Assembly (NCBI GenBank): GCA_030638455.1
Contig: DAOWEP010000083.1
Location: forward strand, 1 to 11,266
Direction: 5' to 3'
Origin: Gammaproteobacteria bacterium
GTDB lineage: Bacteria > Pseudomonadota > Gammaproteobacteria > DAOWEP01
Length of the DNA stretch: 11,266 nucleotides
A model generated the notes under the pieces. The model was given only the letters and a program-made list of their open reading frames with translations, ran no database searches and was not told the origin of the DNA. Below, piece by piece: positions 1 through 7,651 of the stretch (the stretch's first letter is position 1; each line of letters begins with the position of its first letter). The position numbers and the translations under genes were made by a program.

Positions 1-2
1 CG

Positions 3-143
3 GCCACAGCAGAACCACGACTTCTACTGGCACCGGACTGGTGTGCTCATAAGTGGATGGTATTGAACGCTATCCATGATCGCCTGCTTTTACAGAGCAG
101 CCGACAGGGCAGCAATTTCATTCACCAATTAAAGGAAGCATAA
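3..143 (+). CDS. 3' end of an unrecognised gene upstream of ubiU (partial)
   Basis: This frame is open from the window edge to TAA at 141-143 and encodes about 46 residues ending in ...SSRQGSNFIHQLKEA. The stop is only 2 bases before the GTG start of ubiU, and the ubiU ribosome binding site (AAGGAAG) lies inside its last codons, which suggests a shared transcript. The other two forward frames stop early, at 50-52 and 64-66. In related bacteria ubiT, an SCP2-domain lipid-binding factor, often sits next to ubiUV, but I cannot see the SCP2 signature in this tail, so I give no name. Codon choice looks coding. It could be a UbiT with a diverged C-terminus or an unrelated operon member. Confidence 0.45.
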   Translation, partial: ATAEPRLLLAPDWCAHKWMVLNAIHDRLLLQSSRQGSNFIHQLKEA

Positions 144-145
144 AC

Positions 146-1141
146 GTGGAACTGGTTTGTCCCGCAGGTAATATCCCCTCATTGAAAGCGGCCGTTGATC
201 AGGGTGCCGACGTGGTTTATATCGGCTTTAAGGACGACACCAATGCCCGCCACTTTGCTGGCCTTAATTTTAATGACAGCAAAATAGAACAGGCCTTGAG
301 TTATGCGCGGCAACGTGGCGTTAAAATCTTTGTAGCAATCAACACCTATCCGCAGCCTGAAGGCTGGTTACGCTGGATGAGTGCGGTCAATAAGGCGGCG
401 GAACTAAAAGTCGACGCCATTATCGCAGCAGATATCTCGGTACTTGAATATGCATCCAGGAGCTTTCCGGAGATCAACTTGCATCTTTCTGTGCAGGGAT
501 CGGCAACCAACTATGAGGCTCTGCATTTTTACCATAAACACTTCAATATTAAACGAGCGGTTCTGCCGCGTGTCCTGTCGCTGGCGCAAGTTCACCATTT
601 AGCAAAACACAGCCCGGTAGATTTAGAGGTCTTCGCCTTTGGCAGCCTCTGCATCATGGCCGAGGGCCGCTGTCATCTGTCATCTTATGTCACCGGTGAA
701 TCACCCAATATGTGTGGAGTCTGTTCACCGGCCAAGGCGGTCAGCTGGGAACAGCAGGGTGACGTTCTTGAGTCACGCCTCAATGAAGTTGTCATCGACC
801 GATATCAAAAAAATGAAAACGCCAGTTATCCCACTCTATGCAAGGGACGCTTCAACGTAAATGACAAGGTCTATCATGCCCTGGAAGAACCAACCAGCTT
901 GAATACCATTAGCCTGATCCCGGAACTGTCGGCAATGGGCATCAAGGCAGTAAAGATCGAAGGACGTCAACGTAGTCCCGCTTATGTTGAGCAGGTAACG
1001 CGTGTCTGGCGACAGGCGCTAGATCACTATGCACAGGTAGGAGACAAGTTCACAGCTAAATCACAGTGGTTGGATAATCTCACCAAGCTCTCTGAAGGCG
1101 CACAAACCACTCTGGGCGCCTATTCACGGCCATGGCAATAA
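146..1141 (+). CDS. ubiU: UbiU, O2-independent ubiquinone hydroxylation protein (U32 peptidase family)
   Basis: UbiU works with UbiV and UbiT to hydroxylate the ubiquinone ring without oxygen, using an iron-sulfur cluster. The product has 331 residues, the same length as E. coli UbiU (YhbU), and matches it along its length: N-terminal ELVCPAGN, DDTNARHFAGLNF, the U32 stretch EVFAFGSLCIMAEGRCHLSSY, and C-terminal IEGRQRSPAYVEQV. Cysteines at 169, 176, 193 and 232 correspond to the four known 4Fe-4S ligands. There is an extra Cys190, making a local CxxC. Despite the family name this is not expected to be a protease. The start is GTG at 146, supported by an AAGGA-type ribosome binding site about 10 bases upstream and by the N-terminal match. 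It is followed after 13 bases by ubiV. Confidence 0.96.
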   Translation: MELVCPAGNIPSLKAAVDQGADVVYIGFKDDTNARHFAGLNFNDSKIEQALSYARQRGVKIFVAINTYPQPEGWLRWMSAVNKAAELKVDAIIAADISVLEYASRSFPEINLHLSVQGSATNYEALHFYHKHFNIKRAVLPRVLSLAQVHHLAKHSPVDLEVFAFGSLCIMAEGRCHLSSYVTGESPNMCGVCSPAKAVSWEQQGDVLESRLNEVVIDRYQKNENASYPTLCKGRFNVNDKVYHALEEPTSLNTISLIPELSAMGIKAVKIEGRQRSPAYVEQVTRVWRQALDHYAQVGDKFTAKSQWLDNLTKLSEGAQTTLGAYSRPWQ

Positions 1142-1154
1142 TCAGGTTAAGACG

Positions 1155-2033
1155 ATGAAGTTATCACTGGGACCCATTTTATATCTCTGGCCACGACAAC
1201 AGATTTATGATTTTTATGATTCCATACTTTCATCGCCTGTCGATATTATTTACCTTGGCGAGACCGTCTGCTCCAAACGTCGCAGCCTGAAGACCGATGA
1301 GTGGATTGAGCTTGCAAGACAGTTATCCAAAAGCGGTAAAGAAGTAGTCTTGTCCAGCCTTACCCTGATTGAGGCGGAATCTGAACTTAAGACCTTGCGT
1401 CGGATATGTAATCAGAGTGACTTTCTGGTTGAGGCCAATGATATGTCGGCGGTGCAATTACTCTCGGAACAGGGTCTGCCATTCATCAGTGGCCCCTTTA
1501 TCAATATCTACAACGCCAGGACGCTGGCCTTTATGGGTAAACAGGGTTTGAAGCGCTGGGTGATGCCGGTGGAATTATCTGCTGAAGCCCTGTCCGCTAT
1601 AGTAAAAGGCTATACGTCTATGAGCCTAAATAGTATCGAGACAGAAGTCTATTCCTTTGGGCGCCTGCCACTGGCCTATTCTGCGCGCTGTTTTACTGCC
1701 AGGGCGCATAATCTACAAAAAGATGACTGTGCACTTATCTGCGGTGAATACCCGGATGGACTGCAATTAAATAGTCAGGAACAACAGGAACTATTTACGA
1801 TCAATGGCATACAGACCATGTCCGGCGATATCTATAACCTGCTTGGTGAAGTAGCGACGATGAAAGAAATGGGCGTGGATATCCTCAGGATCAGTCCGCA
1901 GTACCGCCATATGAATGACATAATTCATTGTTTCGATGAAGCACGTCAGGGCAATAGTAAATACCTGCTCCCTAAAGAGAATTACTGTAATGGCTACTGG
2001 TATAAAAAAGAAGGCCTTGAGATGGTTACCTGA
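1155..2033 (+). CDS. ubiV: UbiV, O2-independent ubiquinone hydroxylation protein (U32 family)
   Basis: UbiV is the partner of UbiU in the anaerobic ubiquinone hydroxylation complex and also carries a 4Fe-4S cluster. The 292-residue product has the family landmarks: SLGPILYLWP at the start, DIIYLGETVCSKRR, the central LPLAYSARCFTARA, NGIQTMSGDIYNL, and a C-terminal CNGYW. Cys39, Cys179, Cys192 and Cys196 fit the four cluster ligands of E. coli UbiV (YhbV). The ATG at 1155 has a modest AGGTTAAG ribosome binding site. It lies 13 bases after ubiU in the same direction, so the two are almost certainly co-transcribed. No strong intrinsic terminator follows. Confidence 0.95.
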   Translation: MKLSLGPILYLWPRQQIYDFYDSILSSPVDIIYLGETVCSKRRSLKTDEWIELARQLSKSGKEVVLSSLTLIEAESELKTLRRICNQSDFLVEANDMSAVQLLSEQGLPFISGPFINIYNARTLAFMGKQGLKRWVMPVELSAEALSAIVKGYTSMSLNSIETEVYSFGRLPLAYSARCFTARAHNLQKDDCALICGEYPDGLQLNSQEQQELFTINGIQTMSGDIYNLLGEVATMKEMGVDILRISPQYRHMNDIIHCFDEARQGNSKYLLPKENYCNGYWYKKEGLEMVT

Positions 2034-2098
2034 ATTGTTTGCTTTTAAGAGAAGGCTCAATACATAATGCAGAAAACCTGCCCCCGTACACCATCACA

Positions 2099-2151
2099 GG
2101 ATATACAGAATACAAGATATACGATATATCCAATTTCTTACATTTAAATGT
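2099..2151. promoter_or_regulatory. inverted repeats upstream of the DUF6998-like gene
   Basis: Two symmetric sequences lie just upstream of the start at 2165. GGATATA at 2099-2105 is matched by TATATCC at 2125-2131, giving 7-base arms. ACATTTAAATGT at 2140-2151 is a perfect 12-base palindrome ending 13 bases before the start codon. They may be operator sites, but the stretch is AT-rich and short palindromes arise there by chance. I found no convincing -35/-10 pair. Confidence 0.3.
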
Positions 2152-2164
2152 TACTTGAAAAAAT

Positions 2165-2638
2165 ATGAATCTACGTGGGCAATCTGTAAAAGAGCTTTTA
2201 CAACTTCAATCTCAAGTCATTAATGAATTGAAGCGCAGAAAGATTGTACGAACTAAAAACAATCCACTAGGTGACTATACAGAATGGTTAGTAGCAAAAG
2301 GCCTTGGTCTTGAGTTAGCAACTAATTCTGCTGCGGGTTATGACGGTATTGACTCCGAGGGTATTAAAATACAAATTAAGGGTCGTCGAGTTACCCCAGA
2401 AAATAAATCTAGGCAGCTCGGTGCTATTAGAAAACTAGAAGAAAAGGACTTTGATCAATTGGCAGCGATAATCTTTGACGAAAACTATGAAATAATTGAT
2501 GCTTTGCTTATTCCACATAAAATTATAGCTGAATATGCAAAATACAGAAATCATGTAAATGCACATATAATGCATCTTAAAGGCGCAATTCTGACTGACC
2601 CTAGAGTTAGGGACATTAAGAAATTAATCAACAACTAA
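2165..2638 (+). CDS. DUF6998-like protein, possible PD-(D/E)XK nuclease fold
   Basis: The 157-residue protein begins with a short helical, charged segment (about 1-28), then a domain with GDYTEWLVAKGLGLEL (36-51), GYDGID (58-63) and IQIKGRR (69-75). An acidic residue in a helix (Glu40), an Asp at the end of a strand (Asp60 or Asp63) and a Q-x-K motif (Gln70, Lys72) are the arrangement expected of a PD-(D/E)XK restriction-endonuclease-like core. I recall this sequence type as DUF6998. Catalytic activity is inference. There is no signal peptide or membrane segment. It stands alone between the convergent ends of ubiV and ubiB, is much richer in A+T than either, and has no clear ribosome binding site before its ATG. 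These features suggest an acquired gene. No methyltransferase or other partner is adjacent. Confidence 0.75.
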   Translation: MNLRGQSVKELLQLQSQVINELKRRKIVRTKNNPLGDYTEWLVAKGLGLELATNSAAGYDGIDSEGIKIQIKGRRVTPENKSRQLGAIRKLEEKDFDQLAAIIFDENYEIIDALLIPHKIIAEYAKYRNHVNAHIMHLKGAILTDPRVRDIKKLINN

Positions 2639-2727
2639 CAAGTAAATTAATGCAGACAACTAAGGAATATGTAATAACCATTTTGTATATCAATACTAAT
2701 AAGCAATAACGATCATAGAGATAGTGC

Positions 2728-4386
2728 TTAACGATCCCGCCAAAATGCAAACACAAACAACCAGGCACCAACACCGCCCAACAACCAGGTACCTAGCGGC
2801 ATATCACCCAGCATACTTGGCGCATAGCCATCCAGCCCCAGCAGTATCATTGAGCCTATTATCAGCGCAGCACCTGCAATCGCCGTTATGGTGCGCTGGT
2901 TTGCCTGCCTGATTTCCTTGCGGATTTTTTCCAGTTCCTCTGATTTCCACTGGATTTCCAGTTTGCCTTTATTGGCCTTATCCAGAACATCATGAAACAG
3001 ACCCGGTATTTCCGGCATCTTTTCTGACCATATGGGCATGTTCTTTTTGATACGCCTGATAAATGCGCGCGTACCGAGCTGCTCGCTCATCCAGCGTTCC
3101 AGAAAAGGTTTTGCCGTTGTCCACAAGTCCAGGTCTGGATACAGTTGCCTGCCTAGCCCTTCTATATTCAAAAGCGTTTTCTGTAACAACACCAGTTGTG
3201 GCTGTACTTCCATATCAAACCGGCGTGCAGTCTGGAACAGCCGCAACAATACCTGGCCAAGTGAAATCTCTTTTAGTGGCCGGTTAAAGTTTGGCTCACA
3301 CACGGCACGGATTGCGGCCTCGAATTCATCTACGCGTGTGTCCTGCGGTATCCAGCCTGATTCCAGATGCAGTTCTGCGACACGTTGATAGTCTCTGTTG
3401 AAGAACGCAAGAAAGTTCTCGGCCAGGTAGCGCTGGTCGTCCGGGTTCAGCGTGCCCATGATGCCAAAATCTACGGCTATGTATTTTCCCTTGGGTGAAA
3501 CAAAGATGTTCCCCGGGTGCATATCGGCATGAAAGAAATTATGCCGAAAGACCTGTGTATAAAATATTTCTACGCCATCGGTGGCCAGTTTTTTGAAGTC
3601 TATACCCTGTTGCCGAAGCGCCTCCAGGTCACTGATCTGGGTACCTGATATCCGCTCCAGCACCATTACATTCTTGCGTGCGTGTGGCCAGTCAACTTCG
3701 GGTACATACAGCATGTCTGAACCTTCAAAATTCCTGCGCAGTGTTGCGCAATTGGCCGCTTCACGCACCAGGTCCAGCTCGTCATAAATTACTTTTTCAA
3801 ACTCACCGATCACCTCAATCGGGCGCAGGCGTCTTCCATCTTCCCAGTAGCGCTCTGCAAGGCCTGCAATGTAGTACATCAGCTCCAGGTCACTGCGGAT
3901 TATTTTTTCAATTCCTGGACGTAATACCTTGACGACCACTTCACGACCATCGTGCATGGTTGCGCCATGCACCTGTGCGACAGATGCGGAGGCTAGTGGT
4001 GTCTCACTAAATGAGGCAAAAAGTTTATCTACCGATTCACCATAAGCTTTTTCAATGATCTCTTTTGCCTGAGCGCCGGGGAAGGGCGGCACCTGATCCT
4101 GTAGCTTGGCCAGTTCCTCTGCAATATCGTCCGGCAACAGGTCTCTGCGCGTCGAAATAATTTGTCCGAACTTTACAAAGATGGGCCCGAGGTCTTCCAG
4201 GACACGCCGAATACGCTCGCCATGTGAATATTTGCTGCTACCACGCACCCAGTTCCAGGGAGCAAGATAGTAGAGTATGCGTAGTGGACGAAGCATGTGG
4301 GTTGCAATGATGACCTCATCTAACCCATAACGTCTAAGAACCCTGTATATATGTAATAAATGAAATAGCTGGCCCGGACGTATCAT
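2728..4386 (-). CDS. ubiB: UbiB, ABC1/ADCK/UbiB atypical kinase-like protein for ubiquinone synthesis
   Basis: UbiB is a membrane-anchored atypical kinase/ATPase needed for ubiquinone biosynthesis; the family is thought to help extract lipid precursors for the soluble enzymes. The 552-residue length is close to that of E. coli UbiB (546). Visible landmarks are the KxGQ motif at 72-75 within VKFGQIISTRRDLLP, the Ala-rich loop ASASVAQVH at 132-140 that replaces the usual glycine-rich loop, Lys153 in VVVKVLRPG, HADMHPGN at 286-293 (catalytic-loop type) and VDFG at 305-308 (metal-binding DFG). Two hydrophobic segments at about 502-517 and 530-547 form the C-terminal membrane anchor. The start overlaps the ubiJ stop as ATGA, implying translational coupling. 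No strong terminator follows the stop. Confidence 0.97.
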   Translation of the reverse strand: MIRPGQLFHLLHIYRVLRRYGLDEVIIATHMLRPLRILYYLAPWNWVRGSSKYSHGERIRRVLEDLGPIFVKFGQIISTRRDLLPDDIAEELAKLQDQVPPFPGAQAKEIIEKAYGESVDKLFASFSETPLASASVAQVHGATMHDGREVVVKVLRPGIEKIIRSDLELMYYIAGLAERYWEDGRRLRPIEVIGEFEKVIYDELDLVREAANCATLRRNFEGSDMLYVPEVDWPHARKNVMVLERISGTQISDLEALRQQGIDFKKLATDGVEIFYTQVFRHNFFHADMHPGNIFVSPKGKYIAVDFGIMGTLNPDDQRYLAENFLAFFNRDYQRVAELHLESGWIPQDTRVDEFEAAIRAVCEPNFNRPLKEISLGQVLLRLFQTARRFDMEVQPQLVLLQKTLLNIEGLGRQLYPDLDLWTTAKPFLERWMSEQLGTRAFIRRIKKNMPIWSEKMPEIPGLFHDVLDKANKGKLEIQWKSEELEKIRKEIRQANQRTITAIAGAALIIGSMILLGLDGYAPSMLGDMPLGTWLLGGVGAWLFVFAFWRDR

Positions 4387-5027
4387 TTAATGCTTTCCTC
4401 TCTACTACTTACCTCTTCTGCCAGTTTATCCATTATACGTTTCATTCTGGCTTCCAGCCTGTCTGTGTCCGAGCGTAGCCGATCTACTTCAGCATTGAAA
4501 CGTTCAACTTCTGTATGAGTGGCAACAAGGCGTTTTTCTTCATGCAAATAATCTGACACATCCATCGCCAGGGTTTCTGCTGCCTTTTCTCCCCATTTGT
4601 TTACACCCTTTACAAACCGGCCAAACTGATGGGCGATGACATCCCCGGTTAGTTGTGATAAATGCTCTTCCCAGTCTATATCCATATTATCCAGTATTTG
4701 CTTGAACTCCTGACCCAGTTCGACATTGCCACTGATTTCTACTTCACCACTAAACAGGGATTTTTCTGCATTACTACTGACACCCATTTGCAATAACGCA
4801 AGGGGCGAACCACTCAGGCGTGTATCGGCCTCGCCTTCATACTCGCCCATCACCTGAATACCATGGCTGTCCGGTAACAGATAAAAACAAAGATCCAGAT
4901 CGCGCAGTTCGATTGCGATTACCTTTCCTTCAATCGTCCTGAGGCGTTTCGGCGTTTCGGGATCGAGTTCCAGATACCGGTTAAGAGAAACTTCGATTGC
5001 GGCCAGTAGTGAGGAGGGTGCTTTCAA
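4383..5027 (-). CDS. ubiJ: UbiJ, SCP2-domain accessory factor of ubiquinone synthesis
   Basis: UbiJ is a non-catalytic lipid-binding (SCP2-like) protein that organises the aerobic Ubi complex and binds ubiquinone intermediates. The N-terminal two thirds has the SCP2-like pattern of alternating strands (IAIELRDLDLCFYLLPD, GEVEISGNVELGQEF). The C-terminal part is a charged coiled coil with repeated Arg/Glu heptads. The frame is open to 5048 (TTG), but I prefer TTG at 5027: AGGA at 5037-5040 lies 9 bases upstream, and this start places the AIE..LN segment at the same distance from the N-terminus as in E. coli UbiJ. That gives 214 residues; the longer form would be 221. It ends in an ATGA overlap with ubiB, and ubiE is immediately upstream. 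Confidence 0.9.
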   Translation of the reverse strand: MKAPSSLLAAIEVSLNRYLELDPETPKRLRTIEGKVIAIELRDLDLCFYLLPDSHGIQVMGEYEGEADTRLSGSPLALLQMGVSSNAEKSLFSGEVEISGNVELGQEFKQILDNMDIDWEEHLSQLTGDVIAHQFGRFVKGVNKWGEKAAETLAMDVSDYLHEEKRLVATHTEVERFNAEVDRLRSDTDRLEARMKRIMDKLAEEVSSREESIK

Positions 5028-5072
5028 ATTATCATTTCCTAAAGCCAATTCAAGAGCAATTCAGGATGTGCC

Positions 5073-5843
5073 CTATAGTTTATAGCCACGATGCAGGGCA
5101 ACGATGCCTGCACTCAGATTATAAAAATCACATCGTTCAAACCCGGCATCAGACATCATCTGTTTAAGTGTCTCCTGATCCGGGTGCATACGGATAGATT
5201 CGGCCAGATAACGATAACTGTCTTCGTCTTTCGCTACCAGTTTGCCAATCATCGGCAGTATCTTGAACGAATACAGGTCATATAACGGTTTTACCGGTGA
5301 GGCGGGTTTGGAAAACTCCAGGATCAGCGCACGCCCACCTGGCTTTAACACCCGGAACATGGACCTTAATGCCGCATCCTTGTCGGTTACATTTCGCAGC
5401 CCAAAAGCAATACTGATACAGTCAAAATAGTTATCCGGAAAAGGAAGGCGCTCGGCGTTTGCCTGAACATATCGGATATTTCCTATAATGCCCTTGTCGA
5501 TCATGCGACTGCGTCCCTGTTGCAGCATGGAGTCATTGATATCTGATAATACTACCTCACCTTCCTTGCCCACCATGCGTACAAAACGTGATGCGAGGTC
5601 ACCGGTTCCACCCGCGATATCGAGTACTCGTTGTCCCTTTTTCACGCCACTGAGCTCAATCGTATAGCGCTTCCATAAACGATGCACACCGAACGACATC
5701 AGGTCGTTCATCAAGTCATATTTGTCTGCTACCGAATGGAATACATCCGCTACCTTGCGCGCCTTTTCTTCCAAAGGCACCTGCTGATAGCCAAAGTGGG
5801 TATCAGTACTACTGGTATCGGTCTGTGATTTTTTGTTTTCCAT
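5073..5843 (-). CDS. ubiE: UbiE, SAM-dependent C-methyltransferase of ubiquinone/menaquinone synthesis
   Basis: UbiE methylates the benzoquinol ring in ubiquinone synthesis and demethylmenaquinol in menaquinone synthesis, using S-adenosylmethionine. The 256 residues match the E. coli enzyme (251) throughout. The signature KYDLMNDLMSFGVHRLWKR lies at 41-59, SAM motif I LDIAGGTGDLA at 74-84, the acidic ribose-binding DIND at 101-104, the post-motif RVLKPGG at 164-170, and the C-terminal SYRYLAESIRMHPDQETL at about 209-226. The ATG at 5843 is the only plausible start, because a stop lies in frame just upstream; its ribosome binding site is weak. It sits about 50 bases after the DUF971 gene and just before ubiJ, forming an ubiE-ubiJ-ubiB run. 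Confidence 0.97.
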   Translation of the reverse strand: MENKKSQTDTSSTDTHFGYQQVPLEEKARKVADVFHSVADKYDLMNDLMSFGVHRLWKRYTIELSGVKKGQRVLDIAGGTGDLASRFVRMVGKEGEVVLSDINDSMLQQGRSRMIDKGIIGNIRYVQANAERLPFPDNYFDCISIAFGLRNVTDKDAALRSMFRVLKPGGRALILEFSKPASPVKPLYDLYSFKILPMIGKLVAKDEDSYRYLAESIRMHPDQETLKQMMSDAGFERCDFYNLSAGIVALHRGYKL

Positions 5844-5893
5844 GAAACTAATCTATTTTCTATCAAGGAGCATGATGGTTAGTACTGTATCAA

Positions 5894-6262
5894 CTAGTCA
5901 ATTGAACGGAGTTGTCCGGCCTCTTCCATACGATTCAGATAATCCGCCCAGTTCTTTTCATGGTTTTTACCCAGCTTGTACAATGTCTCCCATGCATATA
6001 TCCCGGTATTGTGTCCGTCATCAAAGTGAAGGCAGATCGCGTAGTTTCCAACCTGCTCGATCTTGTCTATATTTACGTTTTTCTTGCCTACCTGCAAGGT
6101 CTCCTGACCCGGCCCATGGCCCTGCACTTCAGCAGAGGGCGAGAAGCATCGCAGGTATTCACAGGACAACTCGAATTTTTCTCCATCATCAAATGCAATT
6201 TCCAGCATTCTGGATTTTTGATGCAGGTTGATTTCTGTGGGCATTGGGTGTGTTTCTGACAT
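5894..6262 (-). CDS. DUF971 (GBBH-like N-terminal domain) protein
   Basis: This 122-residue soluble protein is a stand-alone DUF971 domain, the same fold as the N-terminal domain of gamma-butyrobetaine hydroxylase. Conserved stretches are the opening pattern LEIAFDDGEKFELSCEYLR (20-38), FSPSAEVQGHG (40-50), and VGNYAICLHFDDGHNTGIYAWETLYKLG (71-98). The exact role is not established to my knowledge; the domain is also found in iron-sulfur-related proteins. Position between hslU and ubiE is, as I recall, conserved in Pseudomonas and relatives. A modest AAGGT ribosome binding site precedes the ATG. It follows the hslU stop by 28 bases, so it probably shares the heat-shock transcript. Confidence 0.88.
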   Translation of the reverse strand: MSETHPMPTEINLHQKSRMLEIAFDDGEKFELSCEYLRCFSPSAEVQGHGPGQETLQVGKKNVNIDKIEQVGNYAICLHFDDGHNTGIYAWETLYKLGKNHEKNWADYLNRMEEAGQLRSID

Positions 6263-6290
6263 AGTATTACCTTTTTAATGTACTACCTTT

Positions 6291-7616
6291 CTAAAGAATA
6301 TAACGGCTTAGATCTTCATTTTCCGCCAATGATTCCAGGTGCTCATTCACATAAGCAGCATTAATTTCTACTGTTTCGCCAGAATGGTCTGCCGCCTCAA
6401 AAGAAATGTTCTCGGTTAAACGCTCAAGCACGGTATGCAATCTGCGTGCACCAATATTTTCGGTACGCTCATTTACTTCCCATGCGATTTCCGCGATCCG
6501 TTTTACGCCATCTTTTGAAAACTTCAGCTCAACACTTTCTGTATCCAGTAATGCAGAATATTGTTCTGTTAACGATGCATCTGGCTCTGTAAGTATCCGA
6601 ACAAAGTCATCTGCACCTAATGCATCCAACTCTACGCGGATAGGCAGGCGGCCCTGAAGCTCGGGGATCAGATCTGAAGGCTTTGATAAATGAAAGGCCC
6701 CGGATGCAATAAACAGTATGTGATCTGTTTTTACCGGGCCATACTTGGTGCTGATATTACAACCTTCTACCAGTGGCAACAGGTCACGCTGTACGCCCTC
6801 GCGTGAAACATCCGGGCCACTTTGCTCTGAACGCCTAGCCACTTTATCAATTTCATCAAGAAAGACGATTCCATTCTGCTCGACATTACTTAGTGCCGTG
6901 AGTTTTATTTCATCATCATTGACCATTCTGGACGCTTCTTCATCCTGCAAAATCTTTCTTGCATCCTTGATACGAAGTTTGCGGCTCTTTGTGCGCCCAC
7001 TCGACATGTTCTGGAACATACCCTGTAACTGGCTGGTCATTTCTTCCATGCCCGGAGGAGCCATGATTTCTACGCCTATGGCCGATGCAGAAACATCTAT
7101 TTCTATTTCACGTTCATCCAGTACGCCTTCACGTAATTTTTTACGCATTTTCTGCCGCGTATCAGACTCGGCAGGCACGCCTTCCTCTTCAAAGGTTTGG
7201 GGCATGGGAAGTAGCGCATCAAGAATTCGGTCTTCCGCTGCATCTTCAGCACGATGCCTGACCTTTTCCATTTCCGCTTCACGCGTGATTTTTATCGACG
7301 CCTCGGTAAGGTCGCGGATAATAGACTCAACATCACGACCCACATAACCCACCTCGGTAAATTTTGTGGCCTCTATCTTTATAAAGGGTGCGTTTGCAAG
7401 TTTTGCCAAACGTCTTGCTATTTCTGTCTTGCCTACGCCTGTAGGGCCAATCATCAAAATATTTTTAGGGGTAATCTCGGTTCGCAATTCTTCGCTCAAC
7501 TGCATTCTGCGCCAACGGTTACGCAGAGCAATAGCAACTGCGCGCTTGGCCTGATCCTGACCAACTATGTGTTTATCCAGCTCCTGTACAATTTCCTGTG
7601 GTGTCATCTCGGACAT
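6291..7616 (-). CDS. hslU: HslU, AAA+ unfoldase of the HslUV protease
   Basis: HslU forms a ring-shaped ATPase that unfolds proteins and feeds them to the HslV peptidase. The 441 residues are close to the usual length (E. coli 443). Visible elements are Walker A GPTGVGKT at 57-64, the pore loop GYVG at 90-93, the inserted I domain at roughly 110-240 (acidic and Met-rich, with PPGMEEM), Walker B VFLDEID at 251-257, an arginine-finger segment QGRLPIRV near 321-328, sensor-2 GARRL at 389-393, and the conserved tail EDLSRYIL, which docks into HslV. The ATG at 7616 gives the expected MSEMTPQEIV N-terminus. It lies 35 bases downstream of hslV on the same strand. Confidence 0.98.
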   Translation of the reverse strand: MSEMTPQEIVQELDKHIVGQDQAKRAVAIALRNRWRRMQLSEELRTEITPKNILMIGPTGVGKTEIARRLAKLANAPFIKIEATKFTEVGYVGRDVESIIRDLTEASIKITREAEMEKVRHRAEDAAEDRILDALLPMPQTFEEEGVPAESDTRQKMRKKLREGVLDEREIEIDVSASAIGVEIMAPPGMEEMTSQLQGMFQNMSSGRTKSRKLRIKDARKILQDEEASRMVNDDEIKLTALSNVEQNGIVFLDEIDKVARRSEQSGPDVSREGVQRDLLPLVEGCNISTKYGPVKTDHILFIASGAFHLSKPSDLIPELQGRLPIRVELDALGADDFVRILTEPDASLTEQYSALLDTESVELKFSKDGVKRIAEIAWEVNERTENIGARRLHTVLERLTENISFEAADHSGETVEINAAYVNEHLESLAENEDLSRYIL

Positions 7617-7651
7617 TCTGTTTTACTCTAATCCTGTGTTTGGTAACATTA

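Noticed and set aside
2707..2736. Direct repeat TAACGATC at 2707-2714 and 2729-2736, considered as an insertion footprint
   Set aside because: Both copies are on the same side of the DUF6998-like gene and one overlaps the ubiB stop, so they do not bracket an insertion.
5844..5893. TTGATA sequences upstream of ubiE as a promoter
   Set aside because: No acceptable -10 element lies 16-18 bases downstream.
6745..7347. A 200-residue open frame on the plus strand
   Set aside because: It lies antisense to hslU, which is fully conserved; the translation is Ser-rich, as expected of a shadow frame.
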